Shown: positions 16,315 through 26,204, numbered from the stretch's first letter. The stretch: 48,510 nt of DNA from Propioniciclava sp. (GCF_029977985.1 NZ_JARKOT010000153.1:1-48510), one strand, 5' to 3'. Made by a program: numbers and translations. Notes: generated by a model not told the origin, from the letters alone.

Positions 16315-17625
16315 TCAACTCAGGTTCGGGGACGGGCCGATCTCCGGCCGGTGGAGCGGTGTGTCGACGCCGAGACCGAACGTGGCACGCATGTCGAGCT
16401 CGTCGGCGATGACCTTGCCGAGCCGACGGGTGCCTTCGTAGATGCGTTCGGCCGTCGGGAAGCAGTAGGAGGCCCGCAGGTTGCGGCTGCCGAAGCCGTC
16501 GGCGTAGAAGGCGGTGCCGGGGACGTACGCGACGCGCTCGCTGACCGCCCTGGCGAGGAGTGCCTGGCTGTCGAGCCCCTCGGGGAGCGTCACCCACACG
16601 AAGAAGCCACCCGTCGGACGCGTCCAGGTGGTGCCCTCGGGCATGTGGTCGGCGAGGCCGCGCAGCATCGAGTCGCGGCGCTCACGGTACATGTCGCGGA
16701 AGGCGACGATCTGGCCACGCCAGTCGTAGTGCTCGAGATAGGTCGCGATCGCGAACTGGCTGAACACCGGCGGCGACAACACCGCCGCCTCCTGAGCGAT
16801 GACGAGGCGCTCACGGACGGCCGGCGGTGCGAGCACCCAGCCGATCCGGAAGCCGGGGGCGAAGGTCTTCGAGAACGAGCCGAGATAGATCACGTGATCG
16901 TCGAAGGACCGCAGTGCCGGCAGCGGATCGTTCTCGAAGGTGAGCAGGCCGTACGGGTTGTCCTCGACGACCAGCAGGTCGACCTCGCGAGCCACGTCGA
17001 GCAGGGCGCGGCGGCGCGCGACGGTCTGGGTGATGCCCGTCGGGTTGTTGTAGTTCGGAATCATGTAGAGGAACTTCACGCGTTTGCCCGCCGCCCGCAA
17101 CGTGACCACCGCCTCGCGGAGGGCGTCCGGGAGGAGGCCGTCGGCGTCCATCCCCACATGGTGGATCTCCGCCTGGGAGGCGTTGAACGTGCCCATCGCC
17201 CCCACGTAGCTCGGCGCCTCACAGAGCACGACGTCGCCCGGGTCGACGAAGATGCGCGTGACCAGGTCGAGCGCCTGCTGGCTGCCGACTGTGACCACCA
17301 CGTCATCGGGGTTGGCGTGCACCTGCTCCTCGGCCATGATCTCGACGATCTTCTCGCGCATGAACAGCTCGCCCTGCCCGGAGCCGTACTGCATGGCCTG
17401 GACGCCGTGGCCGCGAACGAGCTCGTCGAACGAGGCGCCGATCTGGCCGAGCGGCAGGTCGGTGATGTTCGGCATGCCGCCCGCGAGCGAGACGACCTCG
17501 GGCCGGTTGGCGACGGCGAAGAGAGCTCGGACTGCAGAGACCGTCATGGACGAGGTGCGTTCTGCATACTGGTCGACATACGGGTCCAGCCGGGTGCTAC
17601 GGCTGGGCTGCACGGGTGAGCTCAC
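16315..17625 (-). CDS. PLP-dependent aminotransferase (LysN / MocR-like class I)
   Basis: 436 residues. Class I aminotransferase motifs: VSLAGGMPNITDLP, MQYGSGQGELFMRE, YMIPNYNNPTG (187-197), VVEDNPYG, and PLP lysine K253 in GSFSKTFAPGFRIGW. The sequence resembles 2-aminoadipate/aromatic aminotransferases without the MocR DNA-binding domain; substrate is not determinable here. It starts at GTG 17625, six nt after a GAGACT hexamer, and heads a co-directional set with ddl-like, SURF1 and DUF3817 genes. The plus strand opposite is open for about 695 codons, but that frame shows no family features. Confidence 0.85.
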   Translation of the reverse strand: MSSPVQPSRSTRLDPYVDQYAERTSSMTVSAVRALFAVANRPEVVSLAGGMPNITDLPLGQIGASFDELVRGHGVQAMQYGSGQGELFMREKIVEIMAEEQVHANPDDVVVTVGSQQALDLVTRIFVDPGDVVLCEAPSYVGAMGTFNASQAEIHHVGMDADGLLPDALREAVVTLRAAGKRVKFLYMIPNYNNPTGITQTVARRRALLDVAREVDLLVVEDNPYGLLTFENDPLPALRSFDDHVIYLGSFSKTFAPGFRIGWVLAPPAVRERLVIAQEAAVLSPPVFSQFAIATYLEHYDWRGQIVAFRDMYRERRDSMLRGLADHMPEGTTWTRPTGGFFVWVTLPEGLDSQALLARAVSERVAYVPGTAFYADGFGSRNLRASYCFPTAERIYEGTRRLGKVIADELDMRATFGLGVDTPLHRPEIGPSPNLS

Positions 17626-17631
17626 CCGGCC

Positions 17632-17637
17632 AGTCTC
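17632..17637 (-). promoter_or_regulatory. -10-like hexamer GAGACT for the aminotransferase operon
   Basis: On the minus strand GAGACT is followed by six bases and GTG 17625, fitting a leaderless start. The hexamer lacks the initial T of TANNNT. Confidence 0.35.
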
Positions 17638-17672
17638 CCACTTGGCCGGGCGTCAGCCAAAGGAGGTGGCCG

Positions 17673-18182
17673 GTGCGATCGCTCGTCCCCCTGGACAGCC
17701 GCGACCTCGCCACGCGCGCTTGCCCCTGGTGCGGCCGGACGCCCCAGGGCGCGACCTTCGGCCTGAAAGCGGTGCGCGACGGGCAGGTCGTGGGCCTGCT
17801 GGCCGCAGCGGCGGCGTCCGAGCTGGGGGGCTTCTATCCCAACGGCAGCGTCGTGATCACCCAACTGTGGGTGCGCCGGGAGGATCTGGGCGAACTCATC
17901 GGCACCCAGCTCGTCCAGCGGCTCGCGGCGCGTGCGGTGGCGCGGAAGGTGCGCTCCGTGGTGGCCCACGGCACCCGCGGCGTCCCGGACTGCCGGCACC
18001 TGCCCGCGGACTGGCTCGAGGGGCGCGGGTTCGTCGAGTGCGTCACCGGGACGCAGTGGCGGCTCGACCTGCGGCGCACGATCCGGGTGCCGGAGGCCGT
18101 CCGGGGCATGGTGGACGCCGCCGTGCGCGCTGTGCGTCCGGAGCGCCCGGCTCCCGCTGGGCGGGCCGTACGGCCGCGCTGA
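17673..18182 (+). CDS. GNAT-like acetyltransferase with an N-terminal CPWC motif
   Basis: The 169-residue protein (MRSLVPLDSRDLATRACPWC) has a CxxC motif near residue 18 and then a GNAT-like core: GQVVGLLAAAAASELGGFYP, VVITQLWVRREDLGELIGTQLVQ (beta4/P-loop region), and GRGFVECVTGTQWRLDL. GTG 17673 has a near-perfect AGGAGG Shine-Dalgarno sequence at 17661-17666, which decides the start. The Arg/Pro-rich tail after residue 150 looks disordered. Substrate unknown. It is divergent from the aminotransferase gene. Confidence 0.65.
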   Translation: MRSLVPLDSRDLATRACPWCGRTPQGATFGLKAVRDGQVVGLLAAAAASELGGFYPNGSVVITQLWVRREDLGELIGTQLVQRLAARAVARKVRSVVAHGTRGVPDCRHLPADWLEGRGFVECVTGTQWRLDLRRTIRVPEAVRGMVDAAVRAVRPERPAPAGRAVRPR

Positions 18183-18211
18183 CTGGTGTGTGGCGGTCGG
18201 GTGCCACCCCC

Positions 18212-18277
18212 GTGTTGCGGTCCGGGCTCACGGATGGAGCGCTGGAGCGCCCTCTTCGTGAGCCCCGACCGCAACAC
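18212..18277. repeat. 66-nt structured palindromic repeat, copy A
   Basis: Left arm GTGTTGCGGTCCGGGCTCAC (18212-18231) pairs with 18258-18277 at 19 of 20 positions. The 26-nt centre contains GCGC-TGGA-GCGC, a tetraloop mini-hairpin. Copy B at 31426-31491 has the same 20-26-20 plan and an 18-nt identical centre stretch. It lies between convergent acetyltransferase and citrate synthase genes, so it may also terminate transcription. Confidence 0.85.
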
Positions 18278-18299
18278 AGGGGCAGGTCTAGAGGGGTGG

Positions 18300-19583
<1,284 letters not shown>

Positions 19584-19678
19584 CGAACTCCTCCTACGAG
19601 AGATGTGGCGGGATCCGGAGCCTGCGGCGTCCGGAACAGCTTCACCCTACTCGCTGCAACCCGTTGGCAACCAGACTA

Positions 19679-19707
19679 GTTGAGAGTTCAACAAAGCGTG
19701 CTATGCT
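19679..19707 (+). promoter_or_regulatory. yceI promoter with an inverted-repeat operator
   Basis: TTGAGA (19680-19685) and TATGCT (19702-19707) are separated by 16 nt, a good -35/-10 pair. Overlapping the -35 is the inverted repeat GTTGAGAGTTCAAC (19679-19692; 5-bp arms, 4-nt centre), the size of a MarR-type operator. The regulator is not in the immediate neighbourhood. Confidence 0.6.
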
Positions 19708-19760
19708 CGTCGTGTAACGAAGCGCAGGACACGATCCACCACAACGAAGGAGCAACTCCC

Positions 19761-20306
19761 ATGACGCAGATCACCGATCTCAAGGGCACCTACACGCTCG
19801 ACCCGTCGCACAGCGAGGTCGGCTTCACCACCCGCCACGCGATGGTCACGAAGGTGCGCGGCGCCTTCTCCGACTACTCGGGCACCGCCACGATCGACGG
19901 CGCCAACCCCTCCGCCTCGAGCCTCGAAGTCACCGTGCAGGCCGCCAGCATCGACACCCGCAGCGCCGACCGCGACGCGCACGTCCGTAGCGCCGACTTC
20001 TTCGACGTCGAGCAGTACCCGACCATCACCTTCCGGTCGACCGACTTCGCCGTCCACGGCGACACCGTCGACGTCACCGGCGACCTCACCATCAAGGACG
20101 TGACCCGCTCGGTCACCATCCCCTTCGAGTTCAACGGTGCCGCCACCGACCCGTTCGGCCACGAGCGCATCGGGTTCGAGGGCAAGGTCGACGTGTCCCG
20201 CGCCGACTTCGGCCTCACCTGGAACGCGGCCCTCGAGACCGGCGGCTTCCTCGTCTCCGACAAGGTCACCCTCGAGTTCGAGGTTTCGGCCGTCAAGCAG
20301 GCCTGA
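19761..20306 (+). CDS. YceI family lipid/polyisoprenoid-binding protein
   Basis: The 181-residue protein begins MTQITDLKGTYTLDPSHSEV and shows YceI features: HSEVGFTTRHAMVTKVRGAF, ADRDAHVRSADFFDVEQYPT and LTIKDVTRSVTIPFEF. YceI proteins form a lipocalin-like barrel that binds isoprenoid quinones or similar lipids. No signal peptide is visible, so this copy is probably cytoplasmic, as is common in actinobacteria. ATG 19761 has AAGGAG upstream. Its 3' end overlaps the convergent rocD by 14 nt. Confidence 0.92.
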   Translation: MTQITDLKGTYTLDPSHSEVGFTTRHAMVTKVRGAFSDYSGTATIDGANPSASSLEVTVQAASIDTRSADRDAHVRSADFFDVEQYPTITFRSTDFAVHGDTVDVTGDLTIKDVTRSVTIPFEFNGAATDPFGHERIGFEGKVDVSRADFGLTWNAALETGGFLVSDKVTLEFEVSAVKQA

Positions 20307-21543
20307 GCACCCCGCGGGCGGCGTCCGCGAACGCAGCGAGCAGGTGGGCGATGACCTCGTCCACCTGCTCTTTCGTGATGACGAGCGGGGGAGCGAGCCG
20401 GATCGTGTGCACGTGGGTGTCCTTCGCGAGGACGCCGCGGCCCAGCAGCGCGTAGCACAGGTCCTTGGCGGTGCCGAGATCCGGGTGGACGTCGACACCG
20501 AGCCACAGCCCCGCCTGCCGGAGCGCGGTGGCCTGGCCGGAATCCAGCAGCGGCTGCAGGCCGGCGCGGAGCTGAGCGCCGCGTTCGCGGGACGCCGCCT
20601 GCATCTCGCCGGTCTCGAGCAGCCGGACGACGGCGCTGCCGATCGCGCAGGCGAGCGGGTTGCCCCCGAACGTCGACCCGTGCGTGCCCGGGGTGAACAC
20701 GCCGAGCACGTCCCGGTTCGCCACCACCGCCGACACCGGCATGATCCCGCCGCCCAGCGCCTTGCCGAGCAGGTAGACATCGGGGACGACACCCTCCCGG
20801 TCGCAGGCGAACGTCTCACCGGCGCGGCCCAGCCCCGACTGGATCTCGTCCGCGATCATCAGGACGCCGCGGCGCGAGCAGATCTCGCGCACCGCCCTCA
20901 GATAGCCCTCCGGCGGCACGATGACGCCGCCCTCGCCCTGGATCGGCTCGACCAACACGGCGACCGTGTGGGCATCGATGGCGGCGTCCAACGCGTCGGC
21001 GTCGCCGAACGGAACGTGTACGAACCCCGCCGTGAAGGGCGCGAAGTTGGCGCGGGCGTCCGGATCGTTGCTGAACGAGATGACGGTCGTCGTCCGGCCG
21101 TGGAAGTTGCCCTCCATGACGACGATCGTTGCCGCGCCCTCCGGCACGCCCTTCACCTCGTAACCCCATTTGCGGGCCGTCTTGATGGCCGTCTCGACGG
21201 CCTCGACGCCGGTGTTCATCGGCAGGACCACCTCCTTGCCGCAGAGGCGTCCGAGCGCCGCGACGAAGGGGCCGTACGGCTCGGAGTGGAACGCGCGGGA
21301 AGTGAGCGTCAGGCGGTGGAGCTGGTCGGACGCCGCCGCCACCAGATCGGGATGGCCATGGCCGAAGTTCACCGCCGAATAGGCCGCGAGGCAATCCAGG
21401 TAGGCGTTGCCGTCGATGTCGTGCACCACCGCACCCGCGGCGTCCGCGATGACGACCGGCAGCGGGGCGTAGTTGTGGGCACCCCACAATTCGACCTGCT
21501 CGATGGCGGCCTGCTGACGGGCCGAGGGTGCCGGAAAGCCCAT
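20293..21543 (-). CDS. rocD: Ornithine aminotransferase (acetylornithine/ornithine class III)
   Basis: 416 residues; a class III PLP aminotransferase converting ornithine to glutamate semialdehyde. It begins MGFPAPSARQQAAIEQVELW and shows the ornithine-aminotransferase pattern GAHNYAPLPVVI, AAYSAVNFGHGHP, GNFHGRTTTVISFSND, VEPIQGEGGV, ADEIQSGLGR and PLP lysine K261 in LLGKALGGG, then HGSTFGGNPLAC. The ATG has an AGGAGG Shine-Dalgarno sequence. No arginase or proline gene is adjacent, so the wider pathway is inferred from family only. Confidence 0.92.
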   Translation of the reverse strand: MGFPAPSARQQAAIEQVELWGAHNYAPLPVVIADAAGAVVHDIDGNAYLDCLAAYSAVNFGHGHPDLVAAASDQLHRLTLTSRAFHSEPYGPFVAALGRLCGKEVVLPMNTGVEAVETAIKTARKWGYEVKGVPEGAATIVVMEGNFHGRTTTVISFSNDPDARANFAPFTAGFVHVPFGDADALDAAIDAHTVAVLVEPIQGEGGVIVPPEGYLRAVREICSRRGVLMIADEIQSGLGRAGETFACDREGVVPDVYLLGKALGGGIMPVSAVVANRDVLGVFTPGTHGSTFGGNPLACAIGSAVVRLLETGEMQAASRERGAQLRAGLQPLLDSGQATALRQAGLWLGVDVHPDLGTAKDLCYALLGRGVLAKDTHVHTIRLAPPLVITKEQVDEVIAHLLAAFADAARGVLRPA

Positions 21544-21590
21544 GGATCGATCCTCCTCGCGGGTTGGGAGGACCCGAGCCTACGCCCGGC

Positions 21591-22829
21591 TCACGCCGAG
21601 GCGCGCAGGATGCGCTTCAGGCTGAGCCGCTGGTCGTAGGCGATGGAGCCCTCGCGGAACAACCGGACGCCGACGCGCAGCGCGAGCACTGCCGACGCCA
21701 GCAGGATGGCCAGCACCAGGCCGCTCTGCCACCACGCCAGCGAGCCCAGGGCGTTGCGCAGCAGGGACGTGACGGGCGCGGTCAAGGGGAAGTAGGTCAT
21801 CACCTGGGAGACGACGGAATCAGGGGCCTGCATGACGAGCGGCATCGCGTACAGGGGCAGGAACATCGTGATCATCACCATGCCGAACGCGGAGCCCGCA
21901 TCCTTCGCGGTAGGCATCACCGCGCCGATCGCCACGAGAAGGCCAGCGAAGAGCAGGAAACTGGCCAGGAACAGGGCGGCGCCCACGAGGACGCGCGGCA
22001 GATCGATGCTCACCTGGCTGAGCATGGCCTGCGTCAAGGCAGGATCGGTCCCCGACGGTGCCCGCAAGAGTCCGGGCATCAGGCCGAGGGCCAGCATGGG
22101 CACGAGCAGGACGGCTCCCTGCACGATGCCCACCAGGACGACGCCGATCACCTTGCCGACGATGAGCGTGGTCGGATGGATCGTGGTCAGGATCATCTCG
22201 GTGACCCGGTTCTCCTTCTCCTCGACCGTGATGTTGAGCATCTGCTGGCCCAGCATGACGACCGCCATGAACAGCGCCACCAGGAACAGGCCGGGCAGCA
22301 CAGCGGCACCCCAGCCGGGGCTCAGCCGGCCGTCGGCCCACAACTCGGCGTTCACCGGGACGCCCTGCAGGACGCCGGTGAGGGCCGGATCGCCGATGCG
22401 GTGCTCGGCGGAGGCGCGCAGGAGGTTCTGGGCGACGGCGGGCCAGCGGCCCGAGTCGGTGAGCCCGAGGTCACGCCCCACGATGTGGACGCCGTCGGTG
22501 ACGGGATCCGCGGGGATCTCGAGGAACAGGTCGGCCTTCCCGTCGCGGACCGCCTGAGCTGCGGCCGCGGCGTCCGGCGCGAGTGTCCCGCCGAGAGTGG
22601 CGGCGACCTCGGGGACGACGAGACCCGAGGCGTCCGTGTAGGTGAACGTGACCGGCTTTGCCTCACTCTCCAGGGAGGTCTGGGCGGCCGTCATGCCGCT
22701 GAAGAAGCTGAGGCCGAAGATGAACGCCATCAGGAGCGGCACCGACAGGCTGGCGATCCAGAAGGTGGGCTTGGCGAGCGTGCGGCGCACTTCGAAGGCG
22801 ACGACGGTGGCCAGGTTGTGCGTCCTCAT
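21591..22829 (-). CDS. ABC-2 type exporter permease (NatB-like)
   Basis: 412 residues with one N-terminal helix (FWIASLSVPLLMAFIFGLSF), a large extracytoplasmic region (about 45-165), then five to six clustered helices including GLFLVALFMAVVMLGQQML and the loop ITVEEKENRVTEMILTTIHP typical of NatB/YhaP permeases. Such pairs export sodium, drugs or peptides; the substrate is unknown. The ATG overlaps the stop of the ATPase gene (ATGA), marking an operon. Confidence 0.85.
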   Translation of the reverse strand: MRTHNLATVVAFEVRRTLAKPTFWIASLSVPLLMAFIFGLSFFSGMTAAQTSLESEAKPVTFTYTDASGLVVPEVAATLGGTLAPDAAAAAQAVRDGKADLFLEIPADPVTDGVHIVGRDLGLTDSGRWPAVAQNLLRASAEHRIGDPALTGVLQGVPVNAELWADGRLSPGWGAAVLPGLFLVALFMAVVMLGQQMLNITVEEKENRVTEMILTTIHPTTLIVGKVIGVVLVGIVQGAVLLVPMLALGLMPGLLRAPSGTDPALTQAMLSQVSIDLPRVLVGAALFLASFLLFAGLLVAIGAVMPTAKDAGSAFGMVMITMFLPLYAMPLVMQAPDSVVSQVMTYFPLTAPVTSLLRNALGSLAWWQSGLVLAILLASAVLALRVGVRLFREGSIAYDQRLSLKRILRASA

Positions 22830-23743
22830 GCGTGGACCTCCTCGGTGGATGCGTGACCGTAGACCTTGAGGAACACCTGTTCCATCGAGGTGCGCGTGGA
22901 GTCGAAGGAGCGGACCTCGACGCCCGCGTCCACGAGGGCGCGCAGAGCCTGCTGGGCGGAGACGCCCTCGGCGAGCTCCAGTTCGGCGTAGTTGCGTTCG
23001 GTGGTGGTGACCTGCCAGAGGGGTGACGGGGGGAGGACGCCGCCGTGGTGGAGGCGGACCATGCGGCCACCATAGGCGTCCTGCACATCGGGAACCGTGC
23101 CGTACGCCTCGGCGCGACCGTCCTTGAGCAGGAGGACGCGGTCACAGAGGCGCTCCACCTCCTCCATCTGATGGGTGATGATGACAACCGTGGCGCCGCC
23201 ACGGCGCTGGTCCTCGACTATGTCGAGCAGGAGGCGGCGGTTGACCGGGTCGAAGCCCTTCGTGGGTTCGTCGAGGATGAGGATCTTCGGGTTGTCCATG
23301 ATCGTGACGCCGAGCTGGACCTTCTGCTGCTGGCCGCCGGACAGCTTGTCCAGACGCGTCTTCGCGTGCGAGGCGAGGCCCACGCGTTCGAGGTAGTAGG
23401 TCGACCACAGCGCCGCCTCGGTGCGGCCCATCCCCTTGAGCTGGCCGAAGTAGGTCATCACGTCGAGGACCTTCTCCTTCTTGTACAGCCCGCGCTCCTC
23501 GGGGAGGTAGCCGAGGGACGCGTTGTGGGCCGGGTCGAAGGGCCGCCCCTCGACCAACAGCCGGCCGGCGGTGGGCGTGTAGATGCCGAGGAGGGCGCGG
23601 ATCGTCGTGGTCTTCCCCGAGCCGTTCGCGCCGAGAAGACCGAACGTCTCGCCGGGTTGGACGTCGAAGCTCAGCCGGTCGACGACGGTGGTCGGGCCGA
23701 AGCGCATGATGAAGTCGTCGACCTCGATGACGGGGGAATCCAT
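22826..23743 (-). CDS. ABC transporter ATP-binding protein (NatA-like)
   Basis: The 305-residue ATPase shows Walker A GANGSGKTTT (38-47), Q-loop region YLPEERGLYKKEKVLDVMTY, signature LSGGQQQKVQLG, Walker B ILILDEPTKGFDP and the H-loop VVIITHQMEEV. The EERGLY Q-loop and a C-terminal domain of about 80 residues are typical of YhaQ/NatA exporters. ATG 23743 (MDSPVIEVDDF) is chosen; ATG 23752 in the same frame is possible. It works with the permease encoded immediately downstream. Confidence 0.9.
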   Translation of the reverse strand: MDSPVIEVDDFIMRFGPTTVVDRLSFDVQPGETFGLLGANGSGKTTTIRALLGIYTPTAGRLLVEGRPFDPAHNASLGYLPEERGLYKKEKVLDVMTYFGQLKGMGRTEAALWSTYYLERVGLASHAKTRLDKLSGGQQQKVQLGVTIMDNPKILILDEPTKGFDPVNRRLLLDIVEDQRRGGATVVIITHQMEEVERLCDRVLLLKDGRAEAYGTVPDVQDAYGGRMVRLHHGGVLPPSPLWQVTTTERNYAELELAEGVSAQQALRALVDAGVEVRSFDSTRTSMEQVFLKVYGHASTEEVHA

Positions 23744-23804
23744 GACGCCCATGCAACCATGCCGGGCCGACAATGGGCGTCCGACCATGGTCGAGCCGGT
23801 CGGC

Positions 23805-23810
23805 TAGCGT
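23805..23810 (+). promoter_or_regulatory. -10 hexamer TAGCGT, leaderless GNAT gene
   Basis: TAGCGT fits TANNNT and ends exactly 6 nt before ATG 23817. No Shine-Dalgarno sequence is present. Confidence 0.5.
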
Positions 23811-23816
23811 GGGTCC

Positions 23817-24092
23817 ATGGCGGACGAACTGGTCGAGAACACTGCGTCCCAGCGGTACGAACTCCTGCGCGACGGGGTGGCCATCGGCTACGTCACCTAT
23901 CGGGACGCGGGCGGCGTCGTCACGCTGCCGCACACGTACGTCGAGCCGGCCTTCCGCGGGCACGAGGTGGCGAGCCGGGTCGTGCAGTACGCGCTGGACG
24001 ACCTCCGTGAGCAGGGCAGGCGTGTCGAGCCCGTGTGCCCCTACGTGGCCGCGTGGATCGACCGGCATCCCGAGTACGCCGATCTGCTGTAG
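23817..24092 (+). CDS. Small GNAT-like N-acetyltransferase (NATD1/YjdJ type)
   Basis: A 91-residue protein (MADELVENTASQRYELLRDG) with GVAIGYVTYRDAGGVVTLPH, TYVEPAFRGHEVASRVVQYAL (acetyl-CoA-binding loop region) and RVEPVCPYVAAWIDRHPEY, which is the characteristic short GNAT of the NATD1/YjdJ group. The conserved C-P-(Y/F)-V/I then HPEY end supports this. The physiological acceptor is unknown. It is read divergently from the ABC exporter. Confidence 0.85.
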   Translation: MADELVENTASQRYELLRDGVAIGYVTYRDAGGVVTLPHTYVEPAFRGHEVASRVVQYALDDLREQGRRVEPVCPYVAAWIDRHPEYADLL

Positions 24093-24456
24093 GACGCCGC
24101 CGGCTAGAGGGCGTATGTCGTCATCGTTGGGTGGGAACGGTGGGCTCGGCGTGGCCCTGGTGTGCACCTGCGTGCTGCGCCACCGGTGCTGGGGCACTCC
24201 TTTCACAGCACGGATTCGCACACGCCCGACGAGGATGGCCGTCGCACGGACCTCCCGGCGTGCCGAGAGGGACGCGTGGGCGAGGTGGCGCGCAGTCGTG
24301 AACTCGTACCGAGCGTCCAGGAACGACCGAGCCATGCGCGAAACGGACGGACGAGATCGGGCATGTCTGGCGGAACGGACGGAGGAGATCGGCCATGTCT
24401 GTGGCAGCCGCAAGGGAGGCCGTCGGTTTCGGCGTGAACCGCCGGGGCTCGCGGCG
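24093..24456. other. Gene-poor intergenic region between GNAT and the ABC importer
   Basis: No convincing gene is seen in these 364 nt. The only clear structure is a tandem 32-nt repeat (24338-24401) and a small hairpin CGGCG-TGAAC-CGCCG (24430-24444) just past the stop of the last importer gene. The open frames crossing it show no family features. Confidence 0.6.
24338..24401. repeat. Tandem repeat, two 32-nt units
   Basis: Units 24338-24369 and 24370-24401 are adjacent and differ at three positions. Each contains ACGGACGGA/C, GAGATCGG and CATGTCTG. No third unit is recognisable. Confidence 0.8.
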
Positions 24457-25284
24457 CTACTTCAGGCCCGAGCGCTCGACGCCCTGCACCAGCCAGCGCT
24501 GGAGGAACGCGAACACCACCAACGACGGGGCGACGGCGATGAGCGCGCCGGTGAACATCTCCGGGTAGCGGACGCCTTGGCTCGTCATGAACTGGCTGAG
24601 CACGACCTGGATCGTGCGCATGGCCGGGTCCTGCGCGATCAACAACGGCCACAGGAACGCGTTCCAGGCGCCGATGAACACGATGGTGCCCACCGCCGCG
24701 ATCGTGCCACGGGTGTTGGGCACGACGACGCGCCAGAAGGTGGTCCATGTGTTGGCCCCGTCGAGGGCCGCCGACTCCTCCAACTCGCGCGGAAAGTCGA
24801 GGAACGCCTGCCGGAACATGAACGTCGCGAACGCCGAGAACAACACCGGCACGATGAGCCCCCGGTAAGAGCTGATCCAGCCGAGCGTGCTCACCATGAC
24901 GAACGTGGGCACGAACGTCACCATCGCCGGCACCATCAGGGTGAAGACGGTCAGCCCGAGCACCACGCGGGAGGCCCGCGTTCGCCATCGGGCCAGCGCA
25001 TAGCCGGCCATCAACGAGATCACCACGGTGAGGACCGTCTGCACCACCGACACCACCGCCGAGTTCGCCAACGCCTGCCAGACGCCCAGCCGCGGGTTGC
25101 CCAGCACGGCCGTCAGCGTGGTGAGATCGAGTTGGTCGGGCCACCAGTTCCAGCGCGGCGACACGATGGCCTGCTGCGTGCTGAACGCGTTGCGCCAGAT
25201 CACGTAGAAGGGCAGCAGGAACAAGACGGCCAACACGGACGCCGCCGCGTACGCCAGCGCCTGACCGGTCCGCGACGGCTTCAC
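24457..25284 (-). CDS. Carbohydrate ABC transporter permease (MalG-type)
   Basis: 275 residues with six hydrophobic segments and the inner-membrane EAA loop ELEESAALDGANTWTTFWRVVVP that contacts the ATPase. The end WLVQGVERSGLK is typical of MalG-like (CUT1) permeases (usual ending QRYFVQGLTAGAVK). GTG 25284 overlaps the stop of the upstream permease gene (GTGA). No ATPase gene lies in this operon, so it must use a shared MsiK-like ATPase, as is common in actinobacteria (inference). Confidence 0.92.
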   Translation of the reverse strand: MKPSRTGQALAYAAASVLAVLFLLPFYVIWRNAFSTQQAIVSPRWNWWPDQLDLTTLTAVLGNPRLGVWQALANSAVVSVVQTVLTVVISLMAGYALARWRTRASRVVLGLTVFTLMVPAMVTFVPTFVMVSTLGWISSYRGLIVPVLFSAFATFMFRQAFLDFPRELEESAALDGANTWTTFWRVVVPNTRGTIAAVGTIVFIGAWNAFLWPLLIAQDPAMRTIQVVLSQFMTSQGVRYPEMFTGALIAVAPSLVVFAFLQRWLVQGVERSGLK

Positions 25285-26204
25285 CGGTCCCCACCACCGA
25301 TCGCCAGCAGCCGATTCTGCAGGAGGCTGAACGCGAGGATGACCAGCGTCAGGATCATGGTTCCGGAGGACCCGATGCCGAGGTCTTGGGCGCCGCCGCC
25401 GAACGAGATCAAGTAGAGGTAGACGAGCGGGGGCCGGGCGAACGGCGGGTAGCCGCCCGCGGTGATGAGGGTGTTGTAGAACTCGTCGAACGCCTGGAAC
25501 GCGTTGAACAGCAGCAGCATCGACACCGCCACCGAGGTGGGCCGCAGAAGCGGGAACGTCACGTGCCAGAAGCGGCGCCAGCCACCGGCGCCGTCGAGGG
25601 CCGCCGCCTCGGCGAGCTGGGGATCGATCTGGTTGAGCCCGGCGATGAACAAGATCATGTAGAAGCCGACCTGCAACCACAGGCGCAGACTCACGAGCAC
25701 CAGCCAGTACCAGGTGTTCTCCCCGCCCAGCCAGTTGATGGGCTGCAGGCCGGCGGCGGCGAGCAGCGTGTTGGCCAACCCGAAGCGCGCGCCGTTGAAG
25801 AAGGCCATCCGCCACACCATCGCCGCGATCACATAGCTGACGGCGGTCGGTAGGAAGAACGCCGACCGGAAGAACGCGCGCAGCACCGTGATGCGCTGCA
25901 ACAGCAAGGCCAGCCCCAACGAGCAGGCGAACGTGAGCGGCACGATGAACACCGCGAACGCCACGAACGTCGCCAGCGAATCGAGGAACAACCCGTTGTT
26001 CAACAGCGACACGTAGTTGCCGAGCCCGACGAAGCGGGTAGGCGTCACCGTGTTGCGGGCGTCGTAGAAGCTCAGCCCCGCACTCCACAGCAGCGGCACG
26101 TACACGAAGACCAGCAGTCCCGCGAGAAACGGGGCGACGAACGCCCAGAACCACAGGCGGTTGCTCCGGGCCAGCGTCGTTCCGGACCGGCGCCGGTCGG
26201 CCAT
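25281..26204 (-). CDS. Carbohydrate ABC transporter permease (MalF-type)
   Basis: 307 residues, six hydrophobic segments; N-terminal WFWAFVAPFLAGLLVFVYVP, Y-rich periplasmic start region, and the EAA loop QLAEAAALDGAGGWRRFWHVTFP. It is the CUT1 partner of the MalG-type permease with which it overlaps by 4 nt. The ATG is 7 nt after the stop of the substrate-binding gene, so the three form one operon. Sugar identity cannot be inferred. Confidence 0.92.
   Translation of the reverse strand: MADRRRSGTTLARSNRLWFWAFVAPFLAGLLVFVYVPLLWSAGLSFYDARNTVTPTRFVGLGNYVSLLNNGLFLDSLATFVAFAVFIVPLTFACSLGLALLLQRITVLRAFFRSAFFLPTAVSYVIAAMVWRMAFFNGARFGLANTLLAAAGLQPINWLGGENTWYWLVLVSLRLWLQVGFYMILFIAGLNQIDPQLAEAAALDGAGGWRRFWHVTFPLLRPTSVAVSMLLLFNAFQAFDEFYNTLITAGGYPPFARPPLVYLYLISFGGGAQDLGIGSSGTMILTLVILAFSLLQNRLLAIGGGDR

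Noticed and set aside
15532-17619. Plus-strand frame open for about 695 codons opposite ddl and the aminotransferase gene
   Set aside because: High GC keeps the antisense frame open; the product has no family features, while both minus-strand genes are complete.
24203-24456. Coding frame continuing past the importer permease stop
   Set aside because: Belongs to a different frame, contains the tandem repeat, and shows no family features.
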